Positions 23,922 to 34,437 of a DNA stretch of 64,000 nt are shown piece by piece. The first letter of the stretch is position 1. Each line of letters starts with the position of its first letter. Location: contig CM022300.1 in the NCBI GenBank assembly GCA_011799875.1, positions 236,976,807 to 237,040,806 on the forward strand. The letters are read 5' to 3'. A program made the translations under genes and the position numbers. This DNA comes from Thinopyrum elongatum (lineage: Eukaryota; Streptophyta; Magnoliopsida; Poales; Poaceae). Below the pieces are notes generated by a model. That model saw only the letters and a program-made list of their open reading frames with translations, had not been told where the DNA came from and did not search any database.

Positions 23922-24818
23922 TGTCGGAGTCTAGGAACTGCGTCCAAGAAACTTCTCCAAGAACTAGGATTCGAACTCTGGTGGCTTTGCTTGGCGACCT
24001 ACGATACGAAGATGACTACGGCTGGACTATGTCGGGCACGCTGGCTCTCACCGGACACGAAGGGGACGTGCGAGCTACCCAGGTTTAGGCCACCGTGGCA
24101 GTGTAAAACCTTACTCCTGCTTGGTTGGGATTGCTTGTGGCCAACAGTGTGCCTGGAGCCACAAGGCGAGGTGAGGAAGAAAAAGGATCCCCCTCTACAA
24201 TGGTTGTCCTCCCTTCTTATAATTCCTTGGGCCTCTTCCGCGAAAATATGAGGAGGAAAGGGCTTCCATAGGGCCAAAAGTTTGAAGGGGGGACAAGGGC
24301 GCAGGCTTATCCTGGCGGAAGGTGGTCTTCGCCTGCTAAAGGCGTTATCCTGATGTAAGCGTGGGCCCAACGGTGACTGATGTCCTGGGCGCCGAGCTGT
24401 CTTGGTCTTCATCCACCAAAGTGGAAAGCTTTGGGACTTGCTTTGGAGGCAGGCAGGCACCGCTGCTCCCTTAGCACCGAAGTGGAAACTGGCCTCCATC
24501 GTACCCTGCAATCCTTATCCTGACAGCAGGGCGTCACCCATGTGATAGACGCGGGCTCCATGGCTGGACCCCTGAGGCAAGCCTCGCGAGGTAGGCCTCA
24601 CGCGGTGGCCTCATGAGCTGGCCTCGCGAGGCTGCTGAGGACTTGGTAAAATCTACTGTGCCCCGCCTGGCGACGGGGGAGCCTTGCAAGGCTGACTCCT
24701 CGCAAGGCGGCTTGTTTCTCAGGGGGGCAGGCTTGGGCCTATCTTCTTGGGCTCCTAGGGCTGCCTCCTGGGCAGCAGGCAGACGGGCCGTGGTACCCCG
24801 GTATCCACTGGACCGACA
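23922..24818 (-). repeat. 5' LTR of element J with adjacent PBS
   Basis: An 897-bp LTR, minus strand TGTCGGTCCAG at 24818 to GACTCCGACA at 23922, with TGTCGG/CCGACA inverted ends. The PBS at 23903-23920 reads TTGGCGCACCAGGTAGGG on the minus strand, one base from that of E. Confidence 0.8.
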
Positions 24819-25099
24819 TCAACCATATCTCTAACTTTCCTAACTTAAACGACTCTGTATGGAAAACTGGCAGAAACAACCGCCATATTATTTTGACAAC
24901 TTTGACTCGGTCACCGGGAATCACGGGCTACGAGTATACAATTTGGAAAGCTCACAATTCAAGCTTTCAAAATTGCATTTACATGCCTTATTGGGAGCAC
25001 AGACACAAATTCTGCATGTATATCAATTTCGAGCCTCCTGGCAGTCAATCTAAGTCTGGTTCTGATTTTTCTTCTTTTGATGTTGTGCACATGTCTCCC
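24819..25099 (-). other. 3' region of element F
   Basis: The sequence is AT-rich and without a gene. It lies downstream of the integrase C-terminus on the minus strand and ends at the LTR of J. It does not resemble the 5' region at 45438-46297, so I cannot show that it is an LTR. Confidence 0.4.
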
Positions 25100-26398
25100 T
25101 CTCCTCCCTCATGGACTTGCTAATATTAGATATTTGTAGGCGTTCTTCTTGCTGCTATCCTTCAGCTCCATGTGACAAGCTTGTCTTCTCTTCAAATATG
25201 ATGATACAAACATGCAGAGACATAGGCAGTATAAAATTTTCATTAACACAAATGTCAGATTCAACTAAGAGTGAATTCACCATTTGTTCTAGTAGTTTTG
25301 CACGTGCTCTTGTAATTGGTCCAATTCTAATTTCATTGGACTTGTCGTGTGCAGCAACATCATCAATGGAAAGGATGGTAAAATACTAGGGATGTCCTCA
25401 TCATCCTCCCCCCTTGAAAAGGCGTCGACATCGACGCACCAAGGTCTTCTCCATTATATGGCATCAAATCAACAACGTTGAACCTATTAGTCATGCCAAA
25501 TTCTTTAGTGGGAAGATCAATCTTGTATGCATTATCATTAATCTTGGCAAGCACTTTATATGGTCCATCACCACTTGGCTTTAACTTGGACTTGCGTCGT
25601 ACATGAAATCTATCTTTGCGAAAGTGTACCCACACCATGTCACCCGGCTGAAACAACACCTCCTTTTGCTTCTTATTAACACGATCAACAGTGTACTTGC
25701 CCTTCTTTTCATTTGCTTCTTTTGTCTGCTCGTGTATCTTTCTTACAAAATCTTCCCTCTTGGATGCCTCCATGTTCACTCTCTCTTGAATTGGAAGGGG
25801 CAACAAATCAAGTGGCATAATGGGTTTAAAACGATAGACCACCTCAAATGGACAGAGCTGAGTCGTAGAATGTAGCACCCTATTATATGCAAAATCCACA
25901 TGCGGTAAACACTCCTCCCATACACACAGTTTCTTCTTTATCATGGATCGCAACAACGTGGAGAGTGTGCGATTTACCACCTCCGTTTTGCCATCTGTTC
26001 GGGGATGACAAGTAGTGCTGAATAATTACTTTGTCCCTAGATTTCCCCAAAGTTTCTTCCAGATGTAGCTCATAAAATTCACGTCACGATGAGATACAAT
26101 CATCTTTGGTACTCCATGTAAGAGCATGATGTCCCTGAAAAACAGATTAGCAATGTGTGACGCACTGTCGCTTTTGTGGCATGCAATAAAATGTGCCACT
26201 TAGAAAAAGATCAACCACCACAAAAATTGAATCATGTCCTCTCTTGGTCCTAGGCAATCCTAACACAAAATCGATGCTTATGTCTCCCCATGGTGTAGTA
26301 GGAGTAGGGAGAGGAGTATACAAATCATTAGGTTCCATCTTGGACATTACCTTACTACAAGTAATGCAACGCTTCAAAAATCTTTCCACATCACGTAT
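25100..26398 (-). pseudogene. Integrase core and C-terminus of element F
   Basis: This is the second part of an integrase whose zinc finger lies at 39588-39835 beyond the E insertion. The CxxC half of the finger is KRCITC, near 26363. The first catalytic Asp is in GDISIDFVLGLP, near 26285. The second lies in the block that normally reads SDRD; here it is SHRD (about 26082), so the catalytic Asp is His. The Glu block (HPRTDGKTEVVNRTL, about 25995) is present. The C-terminus (25980-25363) has GDMVWVHFRKDRF and DNAYKIDLP. A change in a G run near 25412 shifts the frame before a tail that still shows IGPITRARA on the minus strand near 25310. A stop near 26030 also interrupts it. Confidence 0.85.
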
Positions 26399-27191
26399 TG
26401 TCGGTGTACTAAATATTGGGCCTTTAGTACCCCATACTTGTGCATGGGCAGTTGTAGCCATACCTGCTGCAAGGCTTGTCGGGGGGACAGCTGAAGATCA
26501 ATCCAAAGTTATCAAAGAGACATTCAAGCCAAGGATCGGAAGATAAGGAGAACTGGAGACCAAGGGCTCGGCTCCCGGCAAGATCTTGCCGGGGTAGCCC
26601 GCCAAGCCCGGCAAGATTCGCACCCGGCAAGGTTCCGCCGCTGTGCCACCGCTCGCGCGCAGCGACCAGCCTGGCATTCTGGTCCCACCTCTGGATGCGT
26701 GGCAAGGCACTAGTGGAGGCGAGCTTAAGCGGTGCTGATGGGATGGCCCCTTTTTCCATCCCCAAGAAAGTAGGGACACCTAAACGGACACCTCACGGTG
26801 CATTAAATGCATTTGTCCAAAACCGTCAGTGGTTAGGTATGATAACCATGTAGCTACTTTACACCTCGCATATGAGCAGTTCGCCACTATGGTGACCCCT
26901 TTGAACATATAAAAGGAGAACCAAGGCAACTGCTACAGAGGAGGACGACTCTCAGCCCATTCTGCATGCGTAGCTGCTGCTTGAACGTACTGTTCATCGC
27001 AAGCGCTCCAAGAACTGGGATGAATCACTGATAATAAACTAAAGCAGGAGTAGGGTTTTACGCTGATTAGCGGCCCGAACCTGGGTAAAAATCCCCTCGC
27101 GTTGATCATCGGTTCTGCTCTTTGTGCGTACCTCTCTCCCTGCCGAACCATAAAGGGGTCCCTCGGATCCCACAGGTGTCGTACGCCGACA
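26399..27191 (+). repeat. 5' LTR of element E
   Basis: 793 bp, from TGTCGGTGTACT to TACGCCGACA, with TGTCGG/CCGACA ends. It is the same length as the 3' LTR at 38795-39587. It contains clustered CCGGCAAG words at about 26573-26632. Confidence 0.95.
26906..26916 (+). promoter_or_regulatory. TATA box in the 5' LTR of element E
   Basis: CATATAAAAGG lies about 285 bp from the LTR 3' end and is conserved at 39302-39312 in the 3' LTR. Its position fits the U3/R promoter that would drive the genomic RNA. Confidence 0.6.
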
Positions 27192-27194
27192 TCT

Positions 27195-27212
27195 TTGGCG
27201 CGCCAGGTAGGG
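27195..27212 (+). other. Primer binding site of element E
   Basis: TTGGCGCGCCAGGTAGGG lies three bases after the 5' LTR. It is the PBS type common in Tat-group Gypsy elements and nearly identical to that of element J. I have not fixed the tRNA. Confidence 0.7.
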
Positions 27213-27278
27213 AGGATCGAGGTTGCGCGAACCTGATCTGGTGATCAGCGCGTCAGTTTCTTCACCATCTTTGTCACC

Positions 27279-29312
27279 ATGCCGCCCAAGAAGAAGGGTG
27301 CGGCAGCGGTTGTTCCTTCTACGTCCATCTTTCCCGTGCCTACTCGGACGGGCGACGACGTGGATGCAGGAGGTGGAGGTTTAGAGCCTCCACGGCGTTC
27401 TGGTGATCCGAGCCAGGCGAGCGGCGTCGTTCGCAGTGGCGACGGCAACCCGCACGCCGCTAGATCCAGAGATGGAGCCGTGCTGCGTACGGTCGGCGCA
27501 GTGAACTCCGGAGATCTTAGGATGCCTTCTAGGGCTCCCGCGCCGGCGCAAGCGTCGTGGCCTTCCCAGGTCGCACGCGACGAGCAGCGCCGTGGTGCTG
27601 GTGGTTCTGAACGTCCCCATGGAAACACTTCTGTGCACAGATCCCAAGGTGCGTAGGCCTAGCATGCACACCAAACCGCCGGTGGAAGTGTCGCGCGGTC
27701 GTGTGGTCATGACGATGCTCCTTCTAACACTGTTAGGAGTCAGAGCACCTCAAATACCTCGCACCTGTCACCGCCGCCTACGCCAGCAGAAGCTTTGGCA
27801 CGTGCACAGTTGCTCCTCGATTTTCCTCCTGCTCCGGAGAAGATGGAGGAGTGGCGATCTACTATCCAGAGCCTCAGCGGCTTCGTCTACAAGGATAGGC
27901 CGCAGCAAGCGGGGCCCTCGCGGCAGCGGTTTGTCGATCTGGCGCGAGCCGATGGAGAGAAGACTGGAGGCGGTGCAACCGTGGTGCACTCCCCTCCATG
28001 ACAGCAGTGGCGGTCATCAACCCGGCGGACCGACGGTCGTGATGACGATTCCACGGCATCGTCCGATCCACGGATGCGCCACGATCAGCGTCAAGTTCTC
28101 CAGGAATGAAGCAAAGAGGACGCTCGAACTACCATCGAGCCATGGCAGGAGGCACGTTATCAGTCTGATAAATGCGCAGGGCCTACTGTCGACAAGCCTG
28201 CGCCAGGGGACGCAGGCGACTTGCCCTATGAGGTAGGTTGTCCAGCATTTACCCGCGAGCTGCGGCGAGTCCAGTGGCCCAACTCCCGAACATTCATACC
28301 AGAGGTCCCGGAGAAATATGACGGCAAGACTCACCCCTCGGAGTTCCTGAGCATCTACACCATTGCGGTGCAGGCTGCCAGAGGCCGAGATGACAAGATA
28401 CTTGCCAACTACTTCCCGTTAGTGCTCAAACCCAACATCAGGTTGTGGTTGATGCATCTGCCGGAGAATTCCATTTCTTCCTGGTCAGATCTATGCCATC
28501 AGTTTGTTGGCGCCTTTGTTGGAGGCCACCAAGCTCCTGCCCAAGAATGTGATTTGCATCTCCTCCTTCAAAAGGAGGGCGAGCCCCTGCGCAAGTTTAT
28601 CCAGAGGTTTAGCCGAGTGCAGTACAATATTCCAGACGTTCATCCTGCCGCTGTAGTTAGCACGCTTCATCAGAACGTGCGTAACCGCAAAATGCGCAAA
28701 GAGCTGGTGATGAACAAGGTCAGGAGTATTGCCGAGCTTTACGCTTTGGCCGACAAGTGTGCTCGAGCTGAAGAAGGGAGAAAACTCCCCGGCGAGGGTG
28801 TTGGTGCAGGGGGCGAATCTGAAGATTAAGATGCTGCAACCCCGTCGAAGAAAGGCCGGCGGCGGAACAAGAAGCGTAAAGGCAAGGCCGTGCTTGCTGT
28901 CAAGGAATCCGGCAACCCCAGCACCGGCAAGAAGGCCAAGGTTGACGACCCCGGCAAGGAAGTTGCCGGGTGCGCTTCCTGTCAGGCCTTGGCGGCTGCC
29001 GACAAGCCGGAAGGCTCCGGCAAGCAGTATTGCAAGATCCATCGCACCAAGGGCCACGATCTCCAAAACTGCCGGCAAGTTGAGCAGCTTGTTGAGAAGT
29101 AGAGAGCTGAGTACGAAAGACGAGACAAGGAGAAGGCCCAGGACGGTGCTGAGGGATCCGGCAAGAAACATGGTGGTCGAGGAGGCCACCGCGGCAAGGC
29201 TAAGCAATAGAAGGAGAGGCCCGCCCGAGGCCGCGACAAGGACGAGGGAGGCGATGATGATGAGGAAGACGACGAATCCAGTGAGCACGAGTTTCAGAAA
29301 GCCACGGAGGCC
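27279..29312 (+). pseudogene. Gag of element E
   Basis: The gag-pol frame opens with ATG at 27279 (MPPKKKGAAA), 67 bp after the PBS, and stays in one frame throughout. Gag is interrupted by TAG at 27654 and 27660, TGA at 27999 and 28107, TAA at 28827, and TAG at 29100 and 29208. The capsid domain lies at about 28280-28790 (PEKYDGKTHPSEFLSIYTIA, later LIQRFSRVQYNI-like text). A Lys-rich linker and a zinc-knuckle variant follow at about 29028-29072 (YCKIHRTKGHDLQNC, spacing C-x2-H-x4-H-x4-C). The protein would build the particle and bind RNA. The absence of any frameshift over 2 kb is notable for so many stops. Confidence 0.88.
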
Positions 29313-30035
29313 ATGTGTATTGACGGGGGTGCCTCGTTGCATTCTTCTCACCGCGGACTTAAACAGTGGGTGCGTGAGGTTAATGCAACTGAGCCGTCGC
29401 TTGATGCACGGAAACCTTTAAAGTGGACCCACACGCCTATCATTTTTGACTCCGAGGATCACCCTGATCGCACAACTGCGGTCGGGTGCTTGCCTTTGTT
29501 GGTCTCACCAACAATCCGTAACCTCAAGGTAACAAAAATGCTAGTTGACGGTGGGGCCGGGCTAAACTTAATCTCGCTGGACATGCTCAAGAAGCTGCAA
29601 ATTCCTGATGAAGATCTAGAGGAAATGGGCACGTTTCAAGGGATCAATCTAGGAAGGACCCAGCCAAAAGGCATGATTACGCTACCGGTAACATTTGGTA
29701 GCGAGCTCAATTACATGACAGAGAACGTAGTGTTCGATGTCGCCAAGATCCCTATGTCATACAATGGGATCCTTGGCTGCCCAGCGCTGGCCAAGTTCAT
29801 GGCGGCATCACACTATGCGTATAATGTGTTGAAGATGCCTGGACCGATTGGTGTCATTACTATTCACTCCGACAAGAAGGATGCAATGATTTGCACCGAC
29901 CAACTCTACCAGGAGGCAGCCGCAGCACCTGCCGTCAAGGCATCTGCTCCTGCCGCTGGAACTCCCGGGGGGAAGGGGAAGAAGACCGGCAAGATCTCTG
30001 GCGCAAACTCCGGCAAGCGCACCTCTTCGGAGTGA
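29313..30035 (+). CDS. Aspartic protease domain of element E
   Basis: A 241-codon open segment in the gag-pol frame, ended by TGA at 30033. The active site reads MLVDGGAGLNLIS (about residues 76-88), with Asp-Gly-Gly in place of the usual DTG/DSG, as is common in Tat-lineage elements. The second hallmark is GILGCPALAKF (about 152-162). The C-terminal part is Ala/Gly/Lys-rich linker toward RT. It would process the polyprotein. The start given is simply the first codon after the preceding stop region, since protease is not translated alone. Confidence 0.85.
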   Translation: MCIDGGASLHSSHRGLKQWVREVNATEPSLDARKPLKWTHTPIIFDSEDHPDRTTAVGCLPLLVSPTIRNLKVTKMLVDGGAGLNLISLDMLKKLQIPDEDLEEMGTFQGINLGRTQPKGMITLPVTFGSELNYMTENVVFDVAKIPMSYNGILGCPALAKFMAASHYAYNVLKMPGPIGVITIHSDKKDAMICTDQLYQEAAAAPAVKASAPAAGTPGGKGKKTGKISGANSGKRTSSE

Positions 30036-30221
30036 TGCGCTTCCGTTGAGGACGCACAAGAGAGTTCCACCGGCAAGAACAAGAAGTCCAAGGCTGCTCC
30101 ACCAGAGACAAAGAAGGTGCCCGTCAAGGAGGACGGGACGGGAGGAAATTTCACCATAAGTTCCACCCTAGATGACAAATAGGAAAGCGCGCTCGTTGCC
30201 TTCCTGCAGGCGAATATCGAT

Positions 30222-32408
30222 GTGTTTGCATGGCAACCATCTGACATCCCAGGTGTTCCCAGGGAGGTAATTGAGCACCACCTTGCTATCTATCCCCACG
30301 CGCGGCCCGTCAAGCAGAGGGTGAGAAAGCAAGCCTTGGAGCGGCAAGAATTTATTGCCGAAGAAATCAGGAAGTTAGAAGCGGCAGGTTTGGTCAGAGG
30401 AGTGCCTCACCCAACGTGGTTGGCCAATCCGGTTGTAGTGCGCAAGGCGAATGGAAAATGGAGGCTGTGTATTGATTATACAGACATCAATAAAGCCTGT
30501 CCAAAAGATCCTTTCCCCTTGCCGCGCATCGACCAGATTGTGGACTCCACTGCTGGTTGTGACCTACTGTCGTTCCTTGATGCATACTCGGGATATCATC
30601 AGATCTTCATGGCAAAAGAAGATGAAGAAAAGACCGCATTTATCACCCCATGTGGTACCTATTGTTTTATACGAATGCCTTTCGGGTTGAAAAGTGCTGG
30701 TTCTACATTTGCGAGAGCGGTCCAAATTGGTTTTGAGCCTCAGCTACATAGAAATATGGAAGCATACATGGATGACATAGTGGTCAAAACCAAGGATAAA
30801 GCGACGCTCATACAAGATCTAGAAGAAACATTTACAAATCTGCGCAAGATCAATTTAAAGCTCAATCCTAAGAAGTGTGTGTTTGGCGTCCCTTCCGGCA
30901 AGCTTCTCAGGTTCTTTGTATCTCAGCGAGGGATCGAAGCGAACCCCGACAAGATCAAAGCTATCGAGCAGATTGAAGCGCCAAGACGCGTCAAGGATGT
31001 ACGTCGTCTTGCCGGCTGCGTTGTTGCCTTAAGCAGGTTTATCTCCAAATCTGCTGAGCGCGCCCTGCCCTTTTTCAAAATTTTGAAGAAGGCAGGTCCA
31101 ATGAGATGGACTCCGGAAGTTGAGGCAGCGCTGCAAGATTTGAAGAGGTGCGTCTCCTCTCCACCGACGCTAGTCGCGCCTAAACCACAAGAGTCGTTGC
31201 TGTTGTATCTAGCGGCAACAAATCAAGTGGTTAGTGCTGCGTTAGTGGCGCAGAGAGAAGTTGACGAGGGGGCAACGACAGTGGCAGGACCGTCAAGGGA
31301 CGCGCCGAGATCTTCCCCGGCAAGGTCTGGTGCCGGCAAGACAGGATCTGCGCAGTCAGAGGAATCAGTACAAAAGGGGAAGATGGTACAGCGTCTAGTT
31401 TATTTTGTCAGTTCCCTTTTGCAGGGGGCTAGGTCAAGATACTCTGGTGTGCAGAAATTGCTCTTCGGCCTTCTCATGGCCTCGAGGAAGCTGCGCCATT
31501 ATTTCCAAGCGCATGAGATTACCATCGTCACTCGCTTTCCGTTGCAGTGGATTTTGCGAAATCTAGAGGCAACCGACAGGATTGTGGAGTGGGCATTGGA
31601 ACTGTCGAGCTTTGGTCTCAAGTTTCAAAGTACTTCAGCAATTCAGAGCAGAGCCTTGGCGGAGTTCATTACGGAATGGACCCCAACGCCAGACGAGGAG
31701 GTTCAAGAAACGACTCTTCCCGACAGGGAAACAGATCGAGAATGGGTTATGTACTTCGACGGCGCTTTCACGCTGCAAGGCGCCGGTGCCGGCGTGCTGC
31801 TTGTCGCACCCACCGGAGAGCACCTCAAGTATGTAATTCAGATGCATTTTCCCAAGGAGAGCTCAACAAACAACACTGCGGAGTACGAAGGCCTGCTTGC
31901 CGGTCTCAGGATCACGGCAGACCTTGGTATCAAGAAACACCTCATCAGAGGCGATTCGCAGCTTGTTGTCAGGCAAGTCAACAAAGATTATCAGAGTCCA
32001 TTGATGCAGGCTTATGTGGATGAAGTGAGAAAAATGGAAGAGCGTTTTGACGGTCTGCATACAAAGCACATTCCTCGTGCCGAGAACAGTATTGCTGATG
32101 ACCTGTCAAAGCGCGCTGCCCTCAAGTTACCTGTGGAACCAGGAACTTTTGTGCTCCATTTGACTCATCCATCTGTGGCACCATCAATGAGGCAAGAAAA
32201 GAGAAGGAAGTTGAATTCTGGTCAGTACTTTCCGGCAGAGCTCCCGGGAGCCGCCGGCAAGGAAGTCGCCGGGATCAGCGGCAAGCCTGCCGGGGAACAA
32301 CAGGCTCCAGCAGGGGCTCAGGCCCTTGCTGTCGAGACAAATGTTCCCCCGGCAGAAGAGATGCCTTTAGTCCTAGTTGTCGAGCCCCAGGCTCCAGCTT
32401 GGGCATAG
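30222..32408 (+). CDS. Reverse transcriptase, RNase H and archaeal-type RNase H of element E
   Basis: A 728-codon open segment between TAG at 30180 and TAG at 32406. RT occupies about residues 15-270, with RLCIDYTDINKACPKDPFPL, catalytic FLDAYSGYHQI (Asp 120) and the YMDD box (182-185). The connection/original RNase H follows at about 280-480 and looks degenerate (LYLAATNQVVSAALV lacks the usual Asp). A second RNase H of archaeal type lies at about 505-640, with YFDGAF, NNTAEYEGL, IRGDSQLVV and SIADDLSKRA giving the D-E-D-D set. This duplicate RNase H is the marker of the Tat lineage. The enzyme copies genomic RNA into DNA in the particle. All visible catalytic residues of RT and the second RNase H are present. 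Confidence 0.93.
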   Translation: MFAWQPSDIPGVPREVIEHHLAIYPHARPVKQRVRKQALERQEFIAEEIRKLEAAGLVRGVPHPTWLANPVVVRKANGKWRLCIDYTDINKACPKDPFPLPRIDQIVDSTAGCDLLSFLDAYSGYHQIFMAKEDEEKTAFITPCGTYCFIRMPFGLKSAGSTFARAVQIGFEPQLHRNMEAYMDDIVVKTKDKATLIQDLEETFTNLRKINLKLNPKKCVFGVPSGKLLRFFVSQRGIEANPDKIKAIEQIEAPRRVKDVRRLAGCVVALSRFISKSAERALPFFKILKKAGPMRWTPEVEAALQDLKRCVSSPPTLVAPKPQESLLLYLAATNQVVSAALVAQREVDEGATTVAGPSRDAPRSSPARSGAGKTGSAQSEESVQKGKMVQRLVYFVSSLLQGARSRYSGVQKLLFGLLMASRKLRHYFQAHEITIVTRFPLQWILRNLEATDRIVEWALELSSFGLKFQSTSAIQSRALAEFITEWTPTPDEEVQETTLPDRETDREWVMYFDGAFTLQGAGAGVLLVAPTGEHLKYVIQMHFPKESSTNNTAEYEGLLAGLRITADLGIKKHLIRGDSQLVVRQVNKDYQSPLMQAYVDEVRKMEERFDGLHTKHIPRAENSIADDLSKRAALKLPVEPGTFVLHLTHPSVAPSMRQEKRRKLNSGQYFPAELPGAAGKEVAGISGKPAGEQQAPAGAQALAVETNVPPAEEMPLVLVVEPQAPAWA

Positions 32409-32486
32409 CCCATTGTCCATTTTCTTCAGACAGGAGAACTCCCTAAGGAGCAGGAAGAAGCAGAAAAAGTAGCCCGTCAGTCTAGC

Positions 32487-33635
32487 ATGTACCAGTTCGT
32501 CAATGGCGTTCTATACAGGAAGAGACTGAAAAGTGTGAAATTGAAGTGTATTCCTCGGGAAAATGGACTGGAGCTGTTGGCAGAGATACATGGAGGCATA
32601 TGTGGCTCCCACATAGGATCAAGAGCGCTTGTCGGAAAGGCCTTCCAGCAAGGTTTCTTTTGGCCCACTGCTCTCCAGGATGCAGCTGCACTAGTAACCA
32701 AGTATGAAGCGTGCCAGTTCCATTCAAAGAAATCGCATCAGCCAGCTCAAGCTCTTCAGACAATCCCTTTCTCCTGGCCATTTTCGGTCTGGGGGCTCGA
32801 CATACTGGGCCCTTTTCCCCGTGCTACCGAGGGCTTTGAGTACTTGTACGTTGCAATCGGCAAGTTCACAAAGTGGCCGGAGGTGGAAGCGGTGAGGAAG
32901 GTGACAGCACAGTCAGCCGTTAAGTTCTTTAAAGGAATAGTTTGCCGTTTTGGTGTGCCCAACAGGATCATCACCGACAACGGCACACAGTTCACAAGTC
33001 GCACCTTCATGCAATACGTCCAAGACCTTGGCGGCAAAATTTATTTTGCCTCTGTTGCTCACCCGAGAAGCAACGGCCAAGCGGAGAGGGCTAATGCTGA
33101 AGTGCTGCACGATCTCAAGACCAGGACTTTTGACAAGCTGAAAAAGTGCGGAAGGCGCTGGATTGATGAGTTGCCGGCGGTTCTTTGGTCAATCAGAACG
33201 ACACCAAATCGAGCCACTGGCCAGATACCCTTCGCTCTGGTTTACGGAGCGGAAGCAGTTCTCCCCACGGAACTCATATACGGGTCACCTCGAGTGCTCG
33301 CTTATGATGAGCTTGAGCAAGAGCAACTGCGACAAGATGACACTGTGCTCCTTGAGGAGGATCGCCTTCAGGCTGCTGTGTGAGCTGCATGCTACCAGCA
33401 AGCTTTGCGCCGCTACCATAGCCGCAAAGTTCATGCCCGAAGCCTTGAGGAAGGCGACCTTGTTCTTCGGCGGATTCAGTCCGCCAAGAATTCAAAAAAG
33501 TTGACGCCGAAGTGGGAAGGCCCTTATCGGGTAGTACGAGTCACCAGGCCTGGCGCTGTCCGCCTGGAGACCGAGGATGGCGTTCCAGTGAGTAACTCCT
33601 GGAATATCAAACATCTTCGCAAGTTTTACCCATAA
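32487..33635 (+). pseudogene. Integrase of element E
   Basis: In the gag-pol frame, with one premature TGA at 33381-33383; the natural end is TAA at 33633. The zinc-finger region (about residues 30-78) keeps its His pair, but the CxxC half reads KYEACQFH, so the first Cys is Tyr. The catalytic core has VWGLDILGPFP (about 108), ITDNGTQF (about 158) and HPRSNGQAERANAE (about 192-205), so the D-D-E triad is intact. The C-terminal domain lies beyond the TGA (33405-33635), with GDLVLRRI, KLTPKWEGPYRV and WNIKHLRKFY. Integrase would insert the cDNA into the host chromosome; this copy would be truncated and have a damaged finger. Confidence 0.9.
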
Positions 33636-34437
33636 GGCGCAGTTGCCGGGGGCTCCCGGCAACCTCCTTTTGTATGAGTCTTGCCGGCAAGGCATGTAAT
33701 CCTTTGTACAAAGCCAAGCACAAACCCTGTGCGCAGTTGAATAAGCTTAAGTGTTGTACATTTCTTGTTGATCTCCATGTTTATGTATATATGCATGCTT
33801 GTCTGAGATATTGTATGACACTTGCTCCCGGTAAGACTAACGAACCGCCAAGGTTCCATATCTTTATTTTCTCTTCTTTCTTTTTCTCAAAGGATAGAAG
33901 GTTCCCTCGCGTGCACGTTTGCCGTGGGGGAGGAAGGAAGGAAGGTATGGATACCAATGGGCGATGTTCAGAATTGATGTCTTGCCGGAAGGAGTACAGT
34001 GATAGAAAGCTAAGTTCGAAACTTTGAGCAAGTTTTTCAATTTTTACTATCAGGCTATTTTCTTTGGACGATTTCGGCCCTTGTATGGAAAACCTGCACG
34101 CGAAGGAACCCTTGTCGTAATTGGTTGCGCCCTTATGTTGTTTCGAGTCCGCTCAATAGTCTAAGTGGCTGCACCAAGAGCGCCAAGGTGTCTTGCCGGC
34201 CGCTGCACCTCCAGCAGGCTGCTGAAGTCCCCCACCCAGCGCTCGCGGTAGGTTGCGCGCCGGCAAGTTTCCAGTAAGCGTAGGGCGTATAATCATACGG
34301 AAAGAAATTGAACAAGGGAAATAGCATGCATGTACTCTGTCATAGCAAGTTGTATTACATTGATAGTTGCCGCGGTTCTAACTTAAGACTAAATTGTCTT
34401 TGACATGGAATGGTGGCGGCAAGGAAAAGTGAGGCGG
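33636..34437. other. Convergent intergenic region of element E
   Basis: This separates the end of integrase (+) from the end of the antisense gene (-). No frame is convincing. It contains CCGGCAAG words, a TATATATGCATGC stretch near 33788-33800 and a C/T-rich run near 33870-33890. It would have to hold the 3' ends of both transcripts. Confidence 0.5.

Larger units (their letters stand above)
23560..24818 (-). mobile_element. Element J: Tat-like Gypsy fragment, 5' LTR and gag start
   Basis: Minus-strand order is LTR (24818-23922), PBS (23920-23903) and the beginning of gag (23898-23565). J continues at 13440-13288 on the far side of D and is then cut by C. The PBS type matches that of element E, which suggests the Tat lineage. 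GC content is high, as in E. No pol is in the window. Confidence 0.7.

Noticed and set aside
23584..24251. Plus-strand GC-rich frames of 93-178 codons as host genes
   Set aside because: They overlap the LTR, PBS and gag start of element J on the other strand and show no recognisable domain.
24819..25099. 3' LTR of element F
   Set aside because: I found no matching copy at 45438-46297 and no TG/CA edges, so there is no basis to call it an LTR.
25363..25600. Chromodomain at the end of the F integrase
   Set aside because: The tail shows the GPITRARA-type text and a DNAYKIDLP block but not the aromatic residue pattern of a chromodomain.
28491..29351. A 286-codon minus-strand frame rich in Leu/Val that looks like a membrane protein
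   Set aside because: It is the complement of the charged Lys/Asp-rich gag tail of E. Hydrophobic antisense frames are expected there, and the sense strand has the zinc-knuckle and phase continuity.
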